Of a DNA stretch of 64,000 bases, positions 33,768-42,931 are shown in pieces. A program made the position numbers and the translations under genes. Source of the stretch: Parabacteroides bouchesdurhonensis (GTDB lineage Bacteria; Bacteroidota; Bacteroidia; Bacteroidales; Tannerellaceae); the NCBI RefSeq assembly GCF_900186615.1, contig NZ_LT896588.1, positions 3,226,348-3,290,347 of the forward strand, in the 5' to 3' direction. How positions within the stretch are numbered: position 1 is the first letter of the stretch; every line of letters starts with the position of its first letter. The notes under the pieces were generated by a model. It made no database searches. It was given only the letters and a program-made list of their open reading frames with translations, and had not been told where the DNA came from.

Positions 33768-34856
33768 TTACAGACGTATTTTAAATCGTTTCACACTAAT
33801 AGCAATCAACACAAAGGCCATAAGAATCAAAATTCCGGTTTCTTTCAAAACCGAAGTAATAGAAAGCCCTTTTATCATAATATCTTTCACTGCAATAATG
33901 TACCATTTAGCCGGAACTATATTGGAAAGCCATTGTAACAGCTTGGGCATATTCTCTATAGGAAACATCATTCCGCTAAGCAACATGACCGGCAACATTA
34001 AGGCCATTCCACTAATAAGCATAGCTGCCTGCTGTGTGTCGGCAACTGTAGAAATAAGCAGCCCCAAACAGAGAGAGACGATAATATAAAGCACAGTAAC
34101 CATCACTAAAGAAAACAAGCTCCCCATAATAGGTACTTCCAGAAGGAAATAAGAAAGCAATAGAATAGTAGTAATATTTACCATACTGAGCAATAAATAA
34201 GGAACAGCTTTGGCCAAAATAATATAAACCGGTTTCATAGGAGAAACCAACAATATCTCCATTGTACCCATTTCTTTTTCTCTTACAATCCCTACGGAAG
34301 TCATCATTGCGCAAATCAAAATAAGGATAAGCCCCATTACGCCGGGTACAAAATTATAGGCTCCCTTCATCAACGGGTTATACAGCAAATGTACAACAGG
34401 TATAATACCAATTGGCATAGTTTGTACAATAGCATCCGTCTTGGCGGCAGTAATGATAGCTGTAGCATAGCCTGTAAGTTGAGTTGCTTCATTGGGGTCG
34501 GTAGCATCAGCAAGCAATTGGATAGCAGCATCCGGAGAAGAGGCATATTGCGGAGGAAAAACCACTACAAGTCTTACTTTACCCTGACGAAACAAATCTT
34601 GCGCCTCTTCTTCGCTATCCAGTAGTTTATACAGATTGAAATATTCACTGGCTCCGATACGGTCAGTCAGCCGGGTAGTTACCTCATCGCGGCTCCGGTC
34701 GAGTACCGCAAAAGGCACACTCTTTATTTCCGTTGTAATTGCATATCCAAACAGAATAATGAGTATAATAGGCATAACCAACATGATGAGCATAGTACGT
34801 ATATCACGAAAAATGTGATAAAACTCTTTACGTATAAATGATGCAAACTGTTTCAT
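33768..34856 (-). CDS. ABC-2 type transporter permease (first of a pair)
   Basis: The 362-residue protein has the same layout as its neighbour: N-terminal membrane helix (MLIMLVMPIILIILFGYAI), a large periplasmic loop (35-170) and C-terminal helices with REKEMGTMEILLVSPMKP and the closing segment PAKWYIIAVKDIMIKG. The two permeases are paralogs and probably assemble as a heterodimer, YbhS/YbhR-like. It starts two bases after the stop of the ATPase gene, so translation is coupled. Confidence 0.9.
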   Translation of the reverse strand: MKQFASFIRKEFYHIFRDIRTMLIMLVMPIILIILFGYAITTEIKSVPFAVLDRSRDEVTTRLTDRIGASEYFNLYKLLDSEEEAQDLFRQGKVRLVVVFPPQYASSPDAAIQLLADATDPNEATQLTGYATAIITAAKTDAIVQTMPIGIIPVVHLLYNPLMKGAYNFVPGVMGLILILICAMMTSVGIVREKEMGTMEILLVSPMKPVYIILAKAVPYLLLSMVNITTILLLSYFLLEVPIMGSLFSLVMVTVLYIIVSLCLGLLISTVADTQQAAMLISGMALMLPVMLLSGMMFPIENMPKLLQWLSNIVPAKWYIIAVKDIMIKGLSITSVLKETGILILMAFVLIAISVKRFKIRL

Positions 34857-34858
34857 AT

Positions 34859-35605
34859 TTATTCTCCTCTCGTTGCTTTACGGGCAAGAGCCTGAAAAAC
34901 GCCATTCATATCTGCCGCTTGAAATTGACGTTTTAACTCTGCAGGTTCGTCCAAAGCCTCTATCCTTCCGTCCACCATGATAGAAACTCGATTACAATAT
35001 TCCGCTTCATCCATATAGTGAGTGGTAACAAAGACAGTAATTCCACGCGCGGATGCTTCATATATCAATTCCCAGAATTGCCGGCGGGTAACAGGATCGA
35101 CCCCACCGGTAGGTTCGTCCAAAAAGACGATATTCGGTTCATGAATAATTGCTACCGAAAAAGCCAATTTCTGTTTCCAGCCCAGCGGAAGAGAATCAAC
35201 AAGCGTATTACGTTCACTTTCCAGGCCAAGAGTTTGCAACAGTTCATCTGTCTTCTCTCTTAATTTTTTCTCCGGTAAGCCGTATATACCTCCAAACAAA
35301 CGGATATTCTCCCACACTTTCAAGTCTCCATATAATGAAAACTTCTGGCTCATATAACCAATGTGTTGCTTTATCTGCTCGGCTTCACTATAAACGTTAA
35401 AACCGGCTACTACAGCCTCGCCCGATGTGGGCGTAGACAAGCCTGAAAGCATACGCATCGCTGTGGTCTTTCCCGCTCCATTAGCTCCGAGGAAGCCAAA
35501 TATTTCACCTTCCTCCACCTCAAAACTGATATGATCTACAGCCGTAAAAGTACCGAAGCGTTTGGTAAGTTCTTTCGTTTCTATCGCTTTCATTCTTTTA
35601 ATCAT
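34859..35605 (-). CDS. ABC transporter ATP-binding protein (operon ATPase B)
   Basis: The 248-residue ABC ATPase has Walker A GANGAGKTT, Q-loop YMSQKFSL, Walker B IVFLDEPTGGVDP and an H-loop VTTHYMDEA. The signature motif reads SLPLGWKQKLA in place of LSGGQ, a variant common in DrrA/YbhF-like drug exporters. ATG 35605 and ATG 35593 are both possible starts. The operon carries two ATPases, and this one is directly upstream of the permeases. It energises export together with the other ATPase. Confidence 0.92.
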   Translation of the reverse strand: MIKRMKAIETKELTKRFGTFTAVDHISFEVEEGEIFGFLGANGAGKTTAMRMLSGLSTPTSGEAVVAGFNVYSEAEQIKQHIGYMSQKFSLYGDLKVWENIRLFGGIYGLPEKKLREKTDELLQTLGLESERNTLVDSLPLGWKQKLAFSVAIIHEPNIVFLDEPTGGVDPVTRRQFWELIYEASARGITVFVTTHYMDEAEYCNRVSIMVDGRIEALDEPAELKRQFQAADMNGVFQALARKATRGE

Positions 35606-35633
35606 TAATTCTGTTTATGTACGCTCATGTCGT

Positions 35634-36542
35634 TCATAGAGCCATGAAGCAATCTTCTACCGATGGTTCAATCTTTCTTAATTCAACACCGGTATATCCA
35701 TTTGTTTTCAAATATTCTTGCAAAGCGTTTATTTCATTATCCGAAACATTCTGATGTCTGAAAGTGAGATGATGGGCATCCCCAAAAGCATAACAGGAAT
35801 AAATTTCAGGATAGTTCCGTAGAACATTTAATAATGGATACATTTGTGCGCCCTGCACAGCCCAAAGCGAACGGGTAAACGAACGGCGGATATTCTCCGG
35901 CGTATCAACGGACAAACATTTGCCGGCACGCATCAATGCTATCCGGTCACAACGTGAAGCCTCGTCCATATATGGAGTAGAAACAAGGATAGTGATACCC
36001 TGTTTTTTCAACCGATCCAGCATATCCCAAAACTCAACACGCGAAACAGGGTCTACACCTGTAGTAGGCTCGTCCAGAAATAACACATCAGGACGATGGA
36101 TCAAGGCACAGCTCAATGCCAATTTTTGCTTCATTCCACCGGATAATTTTCCTGCACGACGATGCTTGAATGGTTCTATCTGGACATAAATATCACGTAC
36201 CAAGTCGTAATTTTTTTCTATAGTTGTATTGAATACAGTAGCAAAGAATTGCAAATTTTCCTCTACTGTCAGATCCTGATACAAAGAGAAACGACCTGGC
36301 ATATAACCAACCCTCTTACGTATCTCACGTAAATCCTTCACTACATCCAATCCACAAACAGATGCAGAGCCGCTGTCTGCCAGCAACAAAGTGGTGAGAA
36401 TACGAAAAAGCGTAGTCTTTCCTGCTCCATCAGGTCCTATCAGACCAAAAAGCTCACCCGGCTGTATTTCCAAAGAAATATCCTGCAACGCCTCTATCGA
36501 AGCATATTTTTTACTGATATGCTGAATACTTACGTTATTCAT
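35634..36542 (-). CDS. ABC transporter ATP-binding protein (operon ATPase A)
   Basis: The 302-residue protein has Walker A GPDGAGKTT, a Q-loop MPGRFSLYQ, a canonical signature KLSGGMKQKLALS, Walker B VLFLDEPTTGVDP and an H-loop-like STPYMDEAS, where the usual His is Pro-Tyr. Start ATG 36542 was chosen over the TTG at 36551. A C-terminal extension of about 80 residues follows the nucleotide-binding domain. Having two ATPases, one with a degenerate signature and one with a degenerate H-loop, suggests an asymmetric heterodimer with a single competent site. It follows the HlyD gene by 24 bases. Confidence 0.91.
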   Translation of the reverse strand: MNNVSIQHISKKYASIEALQDISLEIQPGELFGLIGPDGAGKTTLFRILTTLLLADSGSASVCGLDVVKDLREIRKRVGYMPGRFSLYQDLTVEENLQFFATVFNTTIEKNYDLVRDIYVQIEPFKHRRAGKLSGGMKQKLALSCALIHRPDVLFLDEPTTGVDPVSRVEFWDMLDRLKKQGITILVSTPYMDEASRCDRIALMRAGKCLSVDTPENIRRSFTRSLWAVQGAQMYPLLNVLRNYPEIYSCYAFGDAHHLTFRHQNVSDNEINALQEYLKTNGYTGVELRKIEPSVEDCFMAL

Positions 36543-36565
36543 ACCTGTCAACCAGCATTTGTCAA

Positions 36566-37453
36566 TTAATTAAATGTCATTTCACCATATTGTCCTATCT
36601 TTAGGAAACCGTCGTTCTTGACAGCTATTTTAATGGCATAAACCAAATTGGCACGTTCATCCTTCGTTTGGATTCCTTTCGGGGTAAATTCTGATTTTTC
36701 CGATACCCAAGTAATTATTCCGGGATATTCGCGACGATCATCTCCATAGTCGGCAAATACGCGGACAGACTGCCCGTTTTTTGCTTGTGAAAGCTGATCG
36801 GCGGTTACGTAGGCACGCAGATAAAGCAAATCGGTATCAGCTATTTTGTAAAGGGGCTTTCCGGCTGCGGTAACTTCACCAGGTTCTGCATATTTAACAA
36901 GTACAATTCCTGTCTGCGGATTTGCAATACGGCACTTCTGCAATTGGTCATCCAGTTGCATTACCTGATACTGAATGCTTTCAGCTTCGGCATCCGCACC
37001 TCCCGACGTTTTATCCAGCGATGAATACTGGGCATCTAATTGTTTCTGCAAAAATTTGATATTATTTACGATGTCGTCTACTTGCTTCTGATTTCCGGCC
37101 TTGGCACGAACCAGATTTTCCATTCGTTGTTGTTCGCTACGGGCGGTAGCTATTTGTTGCTCAAGAGCGGCAATCTGTTTACGAATATCCGGCTTGCGAA
37201 TATCTACAGAACGTAGCCCGGCAAGGAGTTGCATTTTCTTCAGGTATAATTGCGTGCTATCTATATATCCCAGCACGGCACCGGCTTCCAAACGATCGCC
37301 TTCTTCTATATTAAATTCCATGATTTTACCATTGGCTTCCGATGAAACCAATATTTCTGTAGCCTCAAAAGCTCCTGTTGCATCGAAAGAATCGCTATTT
37401 CTGTTACAAGAAACAAAAAGAATGATTGCGCTTGCTATTAGAATGTGTTTCAT
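36566..37453 (-). CDS. HlyD/YbhG-like membrane-fusion lipoprotein
   Basis: The 295-residue periplasmic adaptor has a lipoprotein signal (lipobox FVSC, Cys16), a beta-barrel/lipoyl half (EANGKIMEFNIEEGDRLEAGAVLGYIDS), a long coiled-coil hairpin (about residues 75-155, rich in Gln/Glu/Arg) and a second lipoyl half (AEPGEVTAAGKPLYKIAD). It bridges the ABC exporter in the inner membrane to the TolC channel. It lies between the tolC gene (12 bases) and ATPase A. Confidence 0.93.
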   Translation of the reverse strand: MKHILIASAIILFVSCNRNSDSFDATGAFEATEILVSSEANGKIMEFNIEEGDRLEAGAVLGYIDSTQLYLKKMQLLAGLRSVDIRKPDIRKQIAALEQQIATARSEQQRMENLVRAKAGNQKQVDDIVNNIKFLQKQLDAQYSSLDKTSGGADAEAESIQYQVMQLDDQLQKCRIANPQTGIVLVKYAEPGEVTAAGKPLYKIADTDLLYLRAYVTADQLSQAKNGQSVRVFADYGDDRREYPGIITWVSEKSEFTPKGIQTKDERANLVYAIKIAVKNDGFLKIGQYGEMTFN

Positions 37454-37465
37454 ATCTGTGTATCT

Positions 37466-38755
37466 TTAATTTATTGTGTACATATAATTATATACGGATA
37501 AAAGATGCTGTACACGATGCACAGCGGCTGTTTGACGAGCCATATCTTCGGCATTAATCTCCCGTATCAGATCAGTAACGGAAATAACGCCGTTTTCCAA
37601 TTTTGTCTCAGCTGCTTTTTTAATACTGGTACGGAGACGGATAATATCGTCATCAGCTTTCATAAGGTCGTTCATCTTTCGTATCTCCGTGTTCTGCTGT
37701 ATCAGTTGGAGATTGGTATTAAACAGAAAGACATCGCGCTGTACATTAACCATTTGCCGGTTAACATCCAATTTGTGACGATCATTCTTCAAAGTATAAA
37801 GCTTGCCCAAATTCCAAGTAAGACGTAAACCTGCCATATAAAAAGCATCAAAATTATTATCCAACATGTTTAAACCCGGACGGCCGTATCCTCCTTGTAC
37901 AAATGCACCAATTCTGGGCATGATACTTGCAGTAATCTGTTTGTCTTGCATCTCGATCAAACGGTTCTTTGCATCCAATGCCCGAAGTTCAGGACGGTTT
38001 ATTGATTGTGAGAGGGAATTTCCCGGTAATGCAGGAACTTCCATACGGATATTTTCAGGCAAAGTTTTACCGACCAACGTTCCTAACATCTGACGGTAAG
38101 CAGTACGAGAGGATTTCAGTTCTATTTCTTTCTGCTGCGCATTCAATAATTCCACCTGCATACTTTCCAAATCGGATTGATTAGCTACTCCATTCGCCAT
38201 CATGGCAACAATCCGGTCTATATTTATTTGCAATTCCTTTTGCAAAAGGATATTCTGAGTAAGTAATTCATCTTGTAATAAACAACCAAAGTAAAGTTGG
38301 TTTACACGTTCATTAAGCGTGTAAAGATCACTCTCCAACTGTTCACGATTAGCTTCGGCTTCGGCTTTTGTTATTCGTTTGGCAGAATGAATAACACCTC
38401 CATCCCAAATAGTTTGGTTCACTTCGGCCACTACCTGATACTGGTCTTTAGCCAATGTCGGTATTTCTATTCCGGGCATGATGGCAGAAAGTTGCTTTGC
38501 GTCAAATGGTAGTTTTGTGACATCACTTTGATATGTAGCTTTAGCGTTCAGGGCAATCTGAGGCAGCCAGCCTCTCGATGCATTGGATAAATTATATTCT
38601 TCCGTTCGGTCAATAAGCCCGTACTGTTGTATCTGAGGATAGTTACTACGTGCCCATTCGTAACATTGTGAGATGGTTAGAGTATTTTCTTGTGCATGTG
38701 CTCCAACAACCATACCTCCAACTAAAAAGAATAATAACAAATAAATCAGTTTCAT
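37466..38755 (-). CDS. TolC-family outer-membrane efflux protein
   Basis: The 429-residue protein has a signal peptide (MKLIYLLLFFLVGGMVVGAHA) and two TolC-type repeats of helical hairpin and strands. Helices at about 130-215 and 340-425 contain the Asn/Gln-rich repeats, and NRPELRALDAKNRLIEM is typical. It forms a trimeric channel through the outer membrane and periplasm for the export operon. It starts 26 bases downstream of the TetR stop codon. Confidence 0.94.
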   Translation of the reverse strand: MKLIYLLLFFLVGGMVVGAHAQENTLTISQCYEWARSNYPQIQQYGLIDRTEEYNLSNASRGWLPQIALNAKATYQSDVTKLPFDAKQLSAIMPGIEIPTLAKDQYQVVAEVNQTIWDGGVIHSAKRITKAEAEANREQLESDLYTLNERVNQLYFGCLLQDELLTQNILLQKELQINIDRIVAMMANGVANQSDLESMQVELLNAQQKEIELKSSRTAYRQMLGTLVGKTLPENIRMEVPALPGNSLSQSINRPELRALDAKNRLIEMQDKQITASIMPRIGAFVQGGYGRPGLNMLDNNFDAFYMAGLRLTWNLGKLYTLKNDRHKLDVNRQMVNVQRDVFLFNTNLQLIQQNTEIRKMNDLMKADDDIIRLRTSIKKAAETKLENGVISVTDLIREINAEDMARQTAAVHRVQHLLSVYNYMYTIN

Positions 38756-38781
38756 ATACGATTCTATATTATTGGATAAAT

Positions 38782-39408
38782 TTATTCTTTACTATCCGGA
38801 GTTAATAAACGGATCATAACTTCGGTAACCAAAGTTTTACGCCGGAATAAAAATTCTTCAAACTGTGAAACATTTCCATCCAACAGAATTACTGTCAATG
38901 GCTCACGGATAAGTGTAGGAAAAACAACGAGACTAACCAAAGTTGATGCCACATCAATAAGAGGCATCTTCTTAAGAAGGCCTTTTTCCATTTCGTCTTT
39001 AATTTGTTGTTGCAAACGTAAAATAGGCTGCAAACGTTCGGGCTCTTTCATCACCGTACGAAACAGATGTTCCGAGTCCCGATTTATCTCCTGCACGGCA
39101 AATATAGGAAAGTAAGGATTTTCATAAACTGTAGAGGTATATTGTTCTACCAGTTTAGGCATCTTCTCAAGAATAGTAGAATCATCGTCCACTATACGAC
39201 CGATGTTTGGTAATAATTTCCCGATCAATTGACCGAAAATAGCATCAAACAGCATTTCTTTTGTGCGGAAGTAATAATGCAGGGCTGTACGTCCGATGCC
39301 AACTTCTGCTGCAATATCACTCATTTTTGTAGCATTAAATCCTTTTCGCACAAATACTTTCTTAGCCGCTTCAATTATCCGGCTTTCCATATCAACTGAC
39401 TCTTCCAT
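38782..39408 (-). CDS. TetR-family repressor of the export operon
   Basis: The 208-residue protein has an N-terminal helix-turn-helix (about residues 8-55: ESRIIEAAKKVFVRKGFNATKMSDIAAEVGIGRTALHYYFRTKEML) and an all-helical ligand domain. It is the first gene of the seven-gene export operon, so it is expected to repress its own operon until a toxic ligand binds. A near-perfect palindrome overlaps its likely promoter (39462-39475). The identity of the inducer is unknown. Confidence 0.94.
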   Translation of the reverse strand: MEESVDMESRIIEAAKKVFVRKGFNATKMSDIAAEVGIGRTALHYYFRTKEMLFDAIFGQLIGKLLPNIGRIVDDDSTILEKMPKLVEQYTSTVYENPYFPIFAVQEINRDSEHLFRTVMKEPERLQPILRLQQQIKDEMEKGLLKKMPLIDVASTLVSLVVFPTLIREPLTVILLDGNVSQFEEFLFRRKTLVTEVMIRLLTPDSKE

Positions 39409-39461
39409 AGATATAATGTATTAAAAGAATACTCCATTATCAACCATTTGTCACTATAGTC

Positions 39462-39475
39462 TGACACATGCGTCA
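39462..39475. promoter_or_regulatory. Candidate TetR operator overlapping a -7 element
   Basis: TGACACATGCGTCA is palindromic at 12 of 14 positions. It abuts TATTTTTG on the minus strand (39475-39482), 54 bases upstream of the tetR start. A repressor bound here would block the promoter. Confidence 0.45.
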
Positions 39476-39488
39476 AAAATAGAATAAA

Positions 39489-39521
39489 AAAAGAGGAATA
39501 CAAGCAGTATATTCCTCTTTT
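39489..39521 (-). terminator. Terminator after the GH43-like gene
   Basis: AAAAGAGGAATA / TATTCCTCTTTT forms a stem followed by T on the minus strand, 22 bases beyond the GH43 stop codon. Confidence 0.85.
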
Positions 39522-39542
39522 AATATAATTTAATATTATCCG

Positions 39543-40532
39543 CTACTTTATAGTTTGTGCTTCCACTCCCTCAAAAGTCATCTTTACAGGATTAATAAAA
39601 CCATCTTTATCGAAGGTCATTTTATCTATACAGGTCACACGATGATCACGTCCGGTATCACCTAACGGACGACGATGATAAACAATATAATAGTCTTCCG
39701 TACCCGGAACGTGCATTACGGAATGATGTCCGGCACTGGTTGCGACCTTCGGGTCTTGTTGAAGAATCTTGCCAATACGTTTGAACGGACCAAAAGGAGA
39801 ATCTGCAATTGCGTATGCTACTGAATAATCAGGACCACCCCATCCACCTTCACTCCACATAAAGTAATACTTTCCGTTTTTCTTGAGTACAAAAGGACCT
39901 TCCACATAGTTTTCCGGAGTTATTTCTTTATAGATTTCGCCATCCTCAAAAGGAACAAGGCCGGTGAAATCATCATTTAGCATAACGACGTTACAATGTC
40001 CCCAGCCTCCATAATACATATAGTAATGTCCGTTGTCATGAAAAACAAACTGATCAATGGGTTGCGCACCATTCACTATTTCATTAATAAGAGGCTTACC
40101 CAATAAATCTTTATACGGTCCTTCAGGACGATCGCTTACCGCGACACCGATACCTCCTATTTCACCTTCGTGCACATCGTTTGCACCAAAAAAGAAATAA
40201 TATTTTCCATCCTTACTGATTACGGAAGGTGCCCACATGGCTATTTTGGCCCATTTTACAGCAGTAGTATCCAATACAGAAGAATGTTTGGTCCATGTTA
40301 CCAAATCTTTAGAGGAAAAACAATCAAAGAAAGTCTGTTTTTCATATATATCACTCGTCGTAGGATAAATCCAATACGTATCATCGTAGATAATACCTTC
40401 CGGATCAGCATACCATCCTTCAAATACAGGATTATCACTTTTTGCAACCTCTTCGGATTGCTGTTGTTTTGGCTGCCCGCATGCAATCAGGGAACTAATA
40501 GCCAACAAAGAATAAAACAGGTCTCTTTTCAT
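39543..40532 (-). CDS. GH43-like glycoside hydrolase lipoprotein
   Basis: The 329-residue protein starts at ATG 40532 (longer frame rejected) and has a lipoprotein signal (lipobox LIAC, Cys18). A five-bladed beta-propeller follows. It has the GH43 general-base Asp in FEGWYADPEG, the modulating Asp in KIAMWAPSVISKDGKYYFFFGAN, and the acid Glu in YVEGPFVLKKNGKYYFMW. Repeats of GKYYFxxxGA support the fold. Family members cleave arabinosides, xylosides or galactosides. It is anchored to the outer membrane or periplasmic face, but no SusCD partner is nearby. It may be cotranscribed after sdaA (36-base gap). Confidence 0.88.
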   Translation of the reverse strand: MKRDLFYSLLAISSLIACGQPKQQQSEEVAKSDNPVFEGWYADPEGIIYDDTYWIYPTTSDIYEKQTFFDCFSSKDLVTWTKHSSVLDTTAVKWAKIAMWAPSVISKDGKYYFFFGANDVHEGEIGGIGVAVSDRPEGPYKDLLGKPLINEIVNGAQPIDQFVFHDNGHYYMYYGGWGHCNVVMLNDDFTGLVPFEDGEIYKEITPENYVEGPFVLKKNGKYYFMWSEGGWGGPDYSVAYAIADSPFGPFKRIGKILQQDPKVATSAGHHSVMHVPGTEDYYIVYHRRPLGDTGRDHRVTCIDKMTFDKDGFINPVKMTFEGVEAQTIK

Positions 40533-40567
40533 TTCGAATATAATAAACACAATTAATAAATAATATT

Positions 40568-41770
40568 TTATCGTTCCATATTTTTAGCCAAACCTCCTTC
40601 TGACGTTTCTTTATACAAACTGGGTAAATCATTTCCTGTCTGCCGCATTACTTCCACTACCTGGTCAAAACTTACACGATGTTTTCCGTCTGAAAAATTG
40701 GAGAATGTATTTGCATCCAAAGCACGGGCAGCCGCAAAAGCATTACGTTCAATACAAGGAATCTGCACCAATCCGCAAACAGGATCACAAGTCAATCCCA
40801 AATGATGTTCCAGTCCCATTTCGGCAGCGTATTCTATTTGTGCAGGTGTACCGCCAAAGAGCTGGCTGGCTGCTGCTGCTGCCATAGCACAAGCAACACC
40901 AACTTCGCCCTGACAACCAACTTCCGCTCCGGAAACCGATGCATTCGTACGAACTACATTGCCAAATAACCCTGCTGTTGCCAATGCACGTAAAATACGA
41001 GAATCACGAAATTCCCTGGTATCTTTCAAATGATATAGAACTGCGGGCATAACTCCACAGGAGCCACATGTAGGAGCCGTTACAATTTGACCTCCACAAG
41101 CATTCTCTTCAGATACAGCCAAAGCAAATGCATAGACCATTCCACGGCTCTTGATACTACTGCCATAGCCTTTCGCACGGATCAAATAATCCGATGCCTT
41201 ACGACGAATACCCAAACCTCCCGGAAGTATACCTTCGGCTTCCAATCCATTTTGTACAGCCTGTTGCATCACATTCCAGACTTCAGCCAAATAATCCCAG
41301 ATTTGAGGACCTTCACTTTGTTCAACATATTCCCAGTAGGAATGGCCTGTTCTCTCACACCATGCTTGAATTTCCTTAATAGTGTGCATATCATATATCT
41401 TCTCGGTCTTAAGCTCGTTGAACGATTCATTTGCCAATGTACCTCCGCCGATACTATATACAGTCCACGATTCTAACACGTCTCCACTCTCATTAAATGA
41501 CTCAAACAACATTCCGTTTGGATGAAAAGGGAGGAAAATTTTCGGTTTCCAGGTAATATCCGTTTTAGCTACCGGAGATAATACTTCCAAAATAGCAGTA
41601 TCCGTCATGTGTCCCTTTCCTGTTGCAGCAAGACTTCCATATAGAGTAACATTAAAACGTACAGCCTCTTTATTGCGTTCAAGAAACATTTGCGCCGCTC
41701 GCATCGGTCCCATAGTATGACTACTTGACGGACCATGTCCTATACGGTATATTTGTCTGATTGATTCCAT
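40568..41770 (-). CDS. sdaA: L-serine dehydratase (iron-sulfur, single-chain)
   Basis: The 400-residue enzyme deaminates serine to pyruvate. It joins the beta domain (GPSSSHTMGPMRAAQMFLER near the N-terminus) and the alpha domain. The alpha domain has iron-sulfur-ligand cysteines in APTCGSCGVMPAVL and GLTCDPVCGLVQIPCIERN. Both domains are in one chain, as in Gram-negative SdaA. It produces ammonia and pyruvate. It sits between HGSNAT genes and the GH43 gene, all on the minus strand with gaps of 24 and 36 bases, so an operon is possible. Confidence 0.96.
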   Translation of the reverse strand: MESIRQIYRIGHGPSSSHTMGPMRAAQMFLERNKEAVRFNVTLYGSLAATGKGHMTDTAILEVLSPVAKTDITWKPKIFLPFHPNGMLFESFNESGDVLESWTVYSIGGGTLANESFNELKTEKIYDMHTIKEIQAWCERTGHSYWEYVEQSEGPQIWDYLAEVWNVMQQAVQNGLEAEGILPGGLGIRRKASDYLIRAKGYGSSIKSRGMVYAFALAVSEENACGGQIVTAPTCGSCGVMPAVLYHLKDTREFRDSRILRALATAGLFGNVVRTNASVSGAEVGCQGEVGVACAMAAAAASQLFGGTPAQIEYAAEMGLEHHLGLTCDPVCGLVQIPCIERNAFAAARALDANTFSNFSDGKHRVSFDQVVEVMRQTGNDLPSLYKETSEGGLAKNMER

Positions 41771-41794
41771 ATTTGTGTTTTCTATTATACGATG

Positions 41795-42928
41795 TTATAC
41801 CTTTAGAAATATATTACGATTATAAAACAATCGCAAAATTACATAAATAACCAATACATTGCATATGGCAATAAGTACTTGATAATAATTACCTAAATAT
41901 TGCTGTAAGCCAAAAAACAAAGATTCTCCAATACATTTAAAACTAACGACCATAGTAAGCATATAAGCCAAAATTGAATTCATACCATAAACTTTCAGCC
42001 ATGTTATATGCTTGCGATGCCCCTTAAAATCTATCCAGTAATAAAACAATCCCATCAATAAAAAACAATATCCACTACTAACCAGTGTCATAGAACTTGT
42101 CCAAAGTTTTTTAATAACAGGCATCTGCAATCCCCATAACCAACCGGCTGCGACCATAGCAACACCTATACCAAATAATAATTGAAGTTTTCGTCTCTGA
42201 GAATATTCAGCTTTTAATATATGTCCAGCAAAAAGTCCGGTTAATACAGTAACTCCAAAGTTAAGACTACTTAATATCCATGTATACTGATACCATTCCG
42301 CAAATACCACCTGGCCGTCTACAACCGATGCTCCATCACGAAAACGGCCTAATACCATCCGGTCTATCCATTCCGCCAAATTTCCTTGCGGCGTATAATT
42401 TCCTCCACCGTAACCATCAATGGTAACAAATTGCATTATCGCCCAATAGAGTAATAAGAAAAAGGCGGCAGCACCTACTTGTATAGAAAAACGTACATGG
42501 AGAAACAATATGGCCGCAATCAAATACCCCATGGCAATGGCTTGTAATGTATTTGAATAAAAATAAATCTTATCCGGGTCTAATGCCAAAAGATTTCCCT
42601 GACACATCATTCCAAATATCCATAAAAGCAATACCCGTTTTCCAATACGTCTATAAACCGCCATTTTATCGGGCATCGCTTTATAACGAGACAATGCAAA
42701 TGGCATAGAAACACCAGCCATAAACATAAAAAGAGGCATCACCAAATCCCATGAAGAAAAACCTTCCCATTCCATATGAGTAAATCCCCACATAAAAGAG
42801 TCAAACCAAGGAGCATGAACAGCATGTGCCAACGGATGCAGTACCATCTCTAAGACAACAAGACAAAACAAGTCGAAGCCGCGAAGAACATCCAACGACT
42901 CCAACCGTTTATAAACAGGCTTTTCCAT
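41795..42928 (-). CDS. HGSNAT-like membrane acetyltransferase (paralog 1)
   Basis: The 377-residue protein has about ten membrane segments of the heparan-alpha-glucosaminide N-acetyltransferase (DUF5009/NagX-like) family. N-terminal motif RLESLDVLRGFDLF is followed by THMEWEGFSSWDLVMPLFMFMAGVSMPF, with the catalytic-type histidine His51 in HxxWxG. Such proteins transfer acetyl across a membrane, or act on amino sugars in the periplasm. It is three bases downstream of its paralog's stop codon, so the two are cotranscribed and may act together. Confidence 0.88.
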   Translation of the reverse strand: MEKPVYKRLESLDVLRGFDLFCLVVLEMVLHPLAHAVHAPWFDSFMWGFTHMEWEGFSSWDLVMPLFMFMAGVSMPFALSRYKAMPDKMAVYRRIGKRVLLLWIFGMMCQGNLLALDPDKIYFYSNTLQAIAMGYLIAAILFLHVRFSIQVGAAAFFLLLYWAIMQFVTIDGYGGGNYTPQGNLAEWIDRMVLGRFRDGASVVDGQVVFAEWYQYTWILSSLNFGVTVLTGLFAGHILKAEYSQRRKLQLLFGIGVAMVAAGWLWGLQMPVIKKLWTSSMTLVSSGYCFLLMGLFYYWIDFKGHRKHITWLKVYGMNSILAYMLTMVVSFKCIGESLFFGLQQYLGNYYQVLIAICNVLVIYVILRLFYNRNIFLKV

Positions 42929-42931
42929 TAC

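Noticed and set aside
34859-35605. Frameshift or sequencing error in the ABC signature motif (LPLGW)
   Set aside because: The frame is continuous on both sides, and this variant is common in drug-export ATPases.
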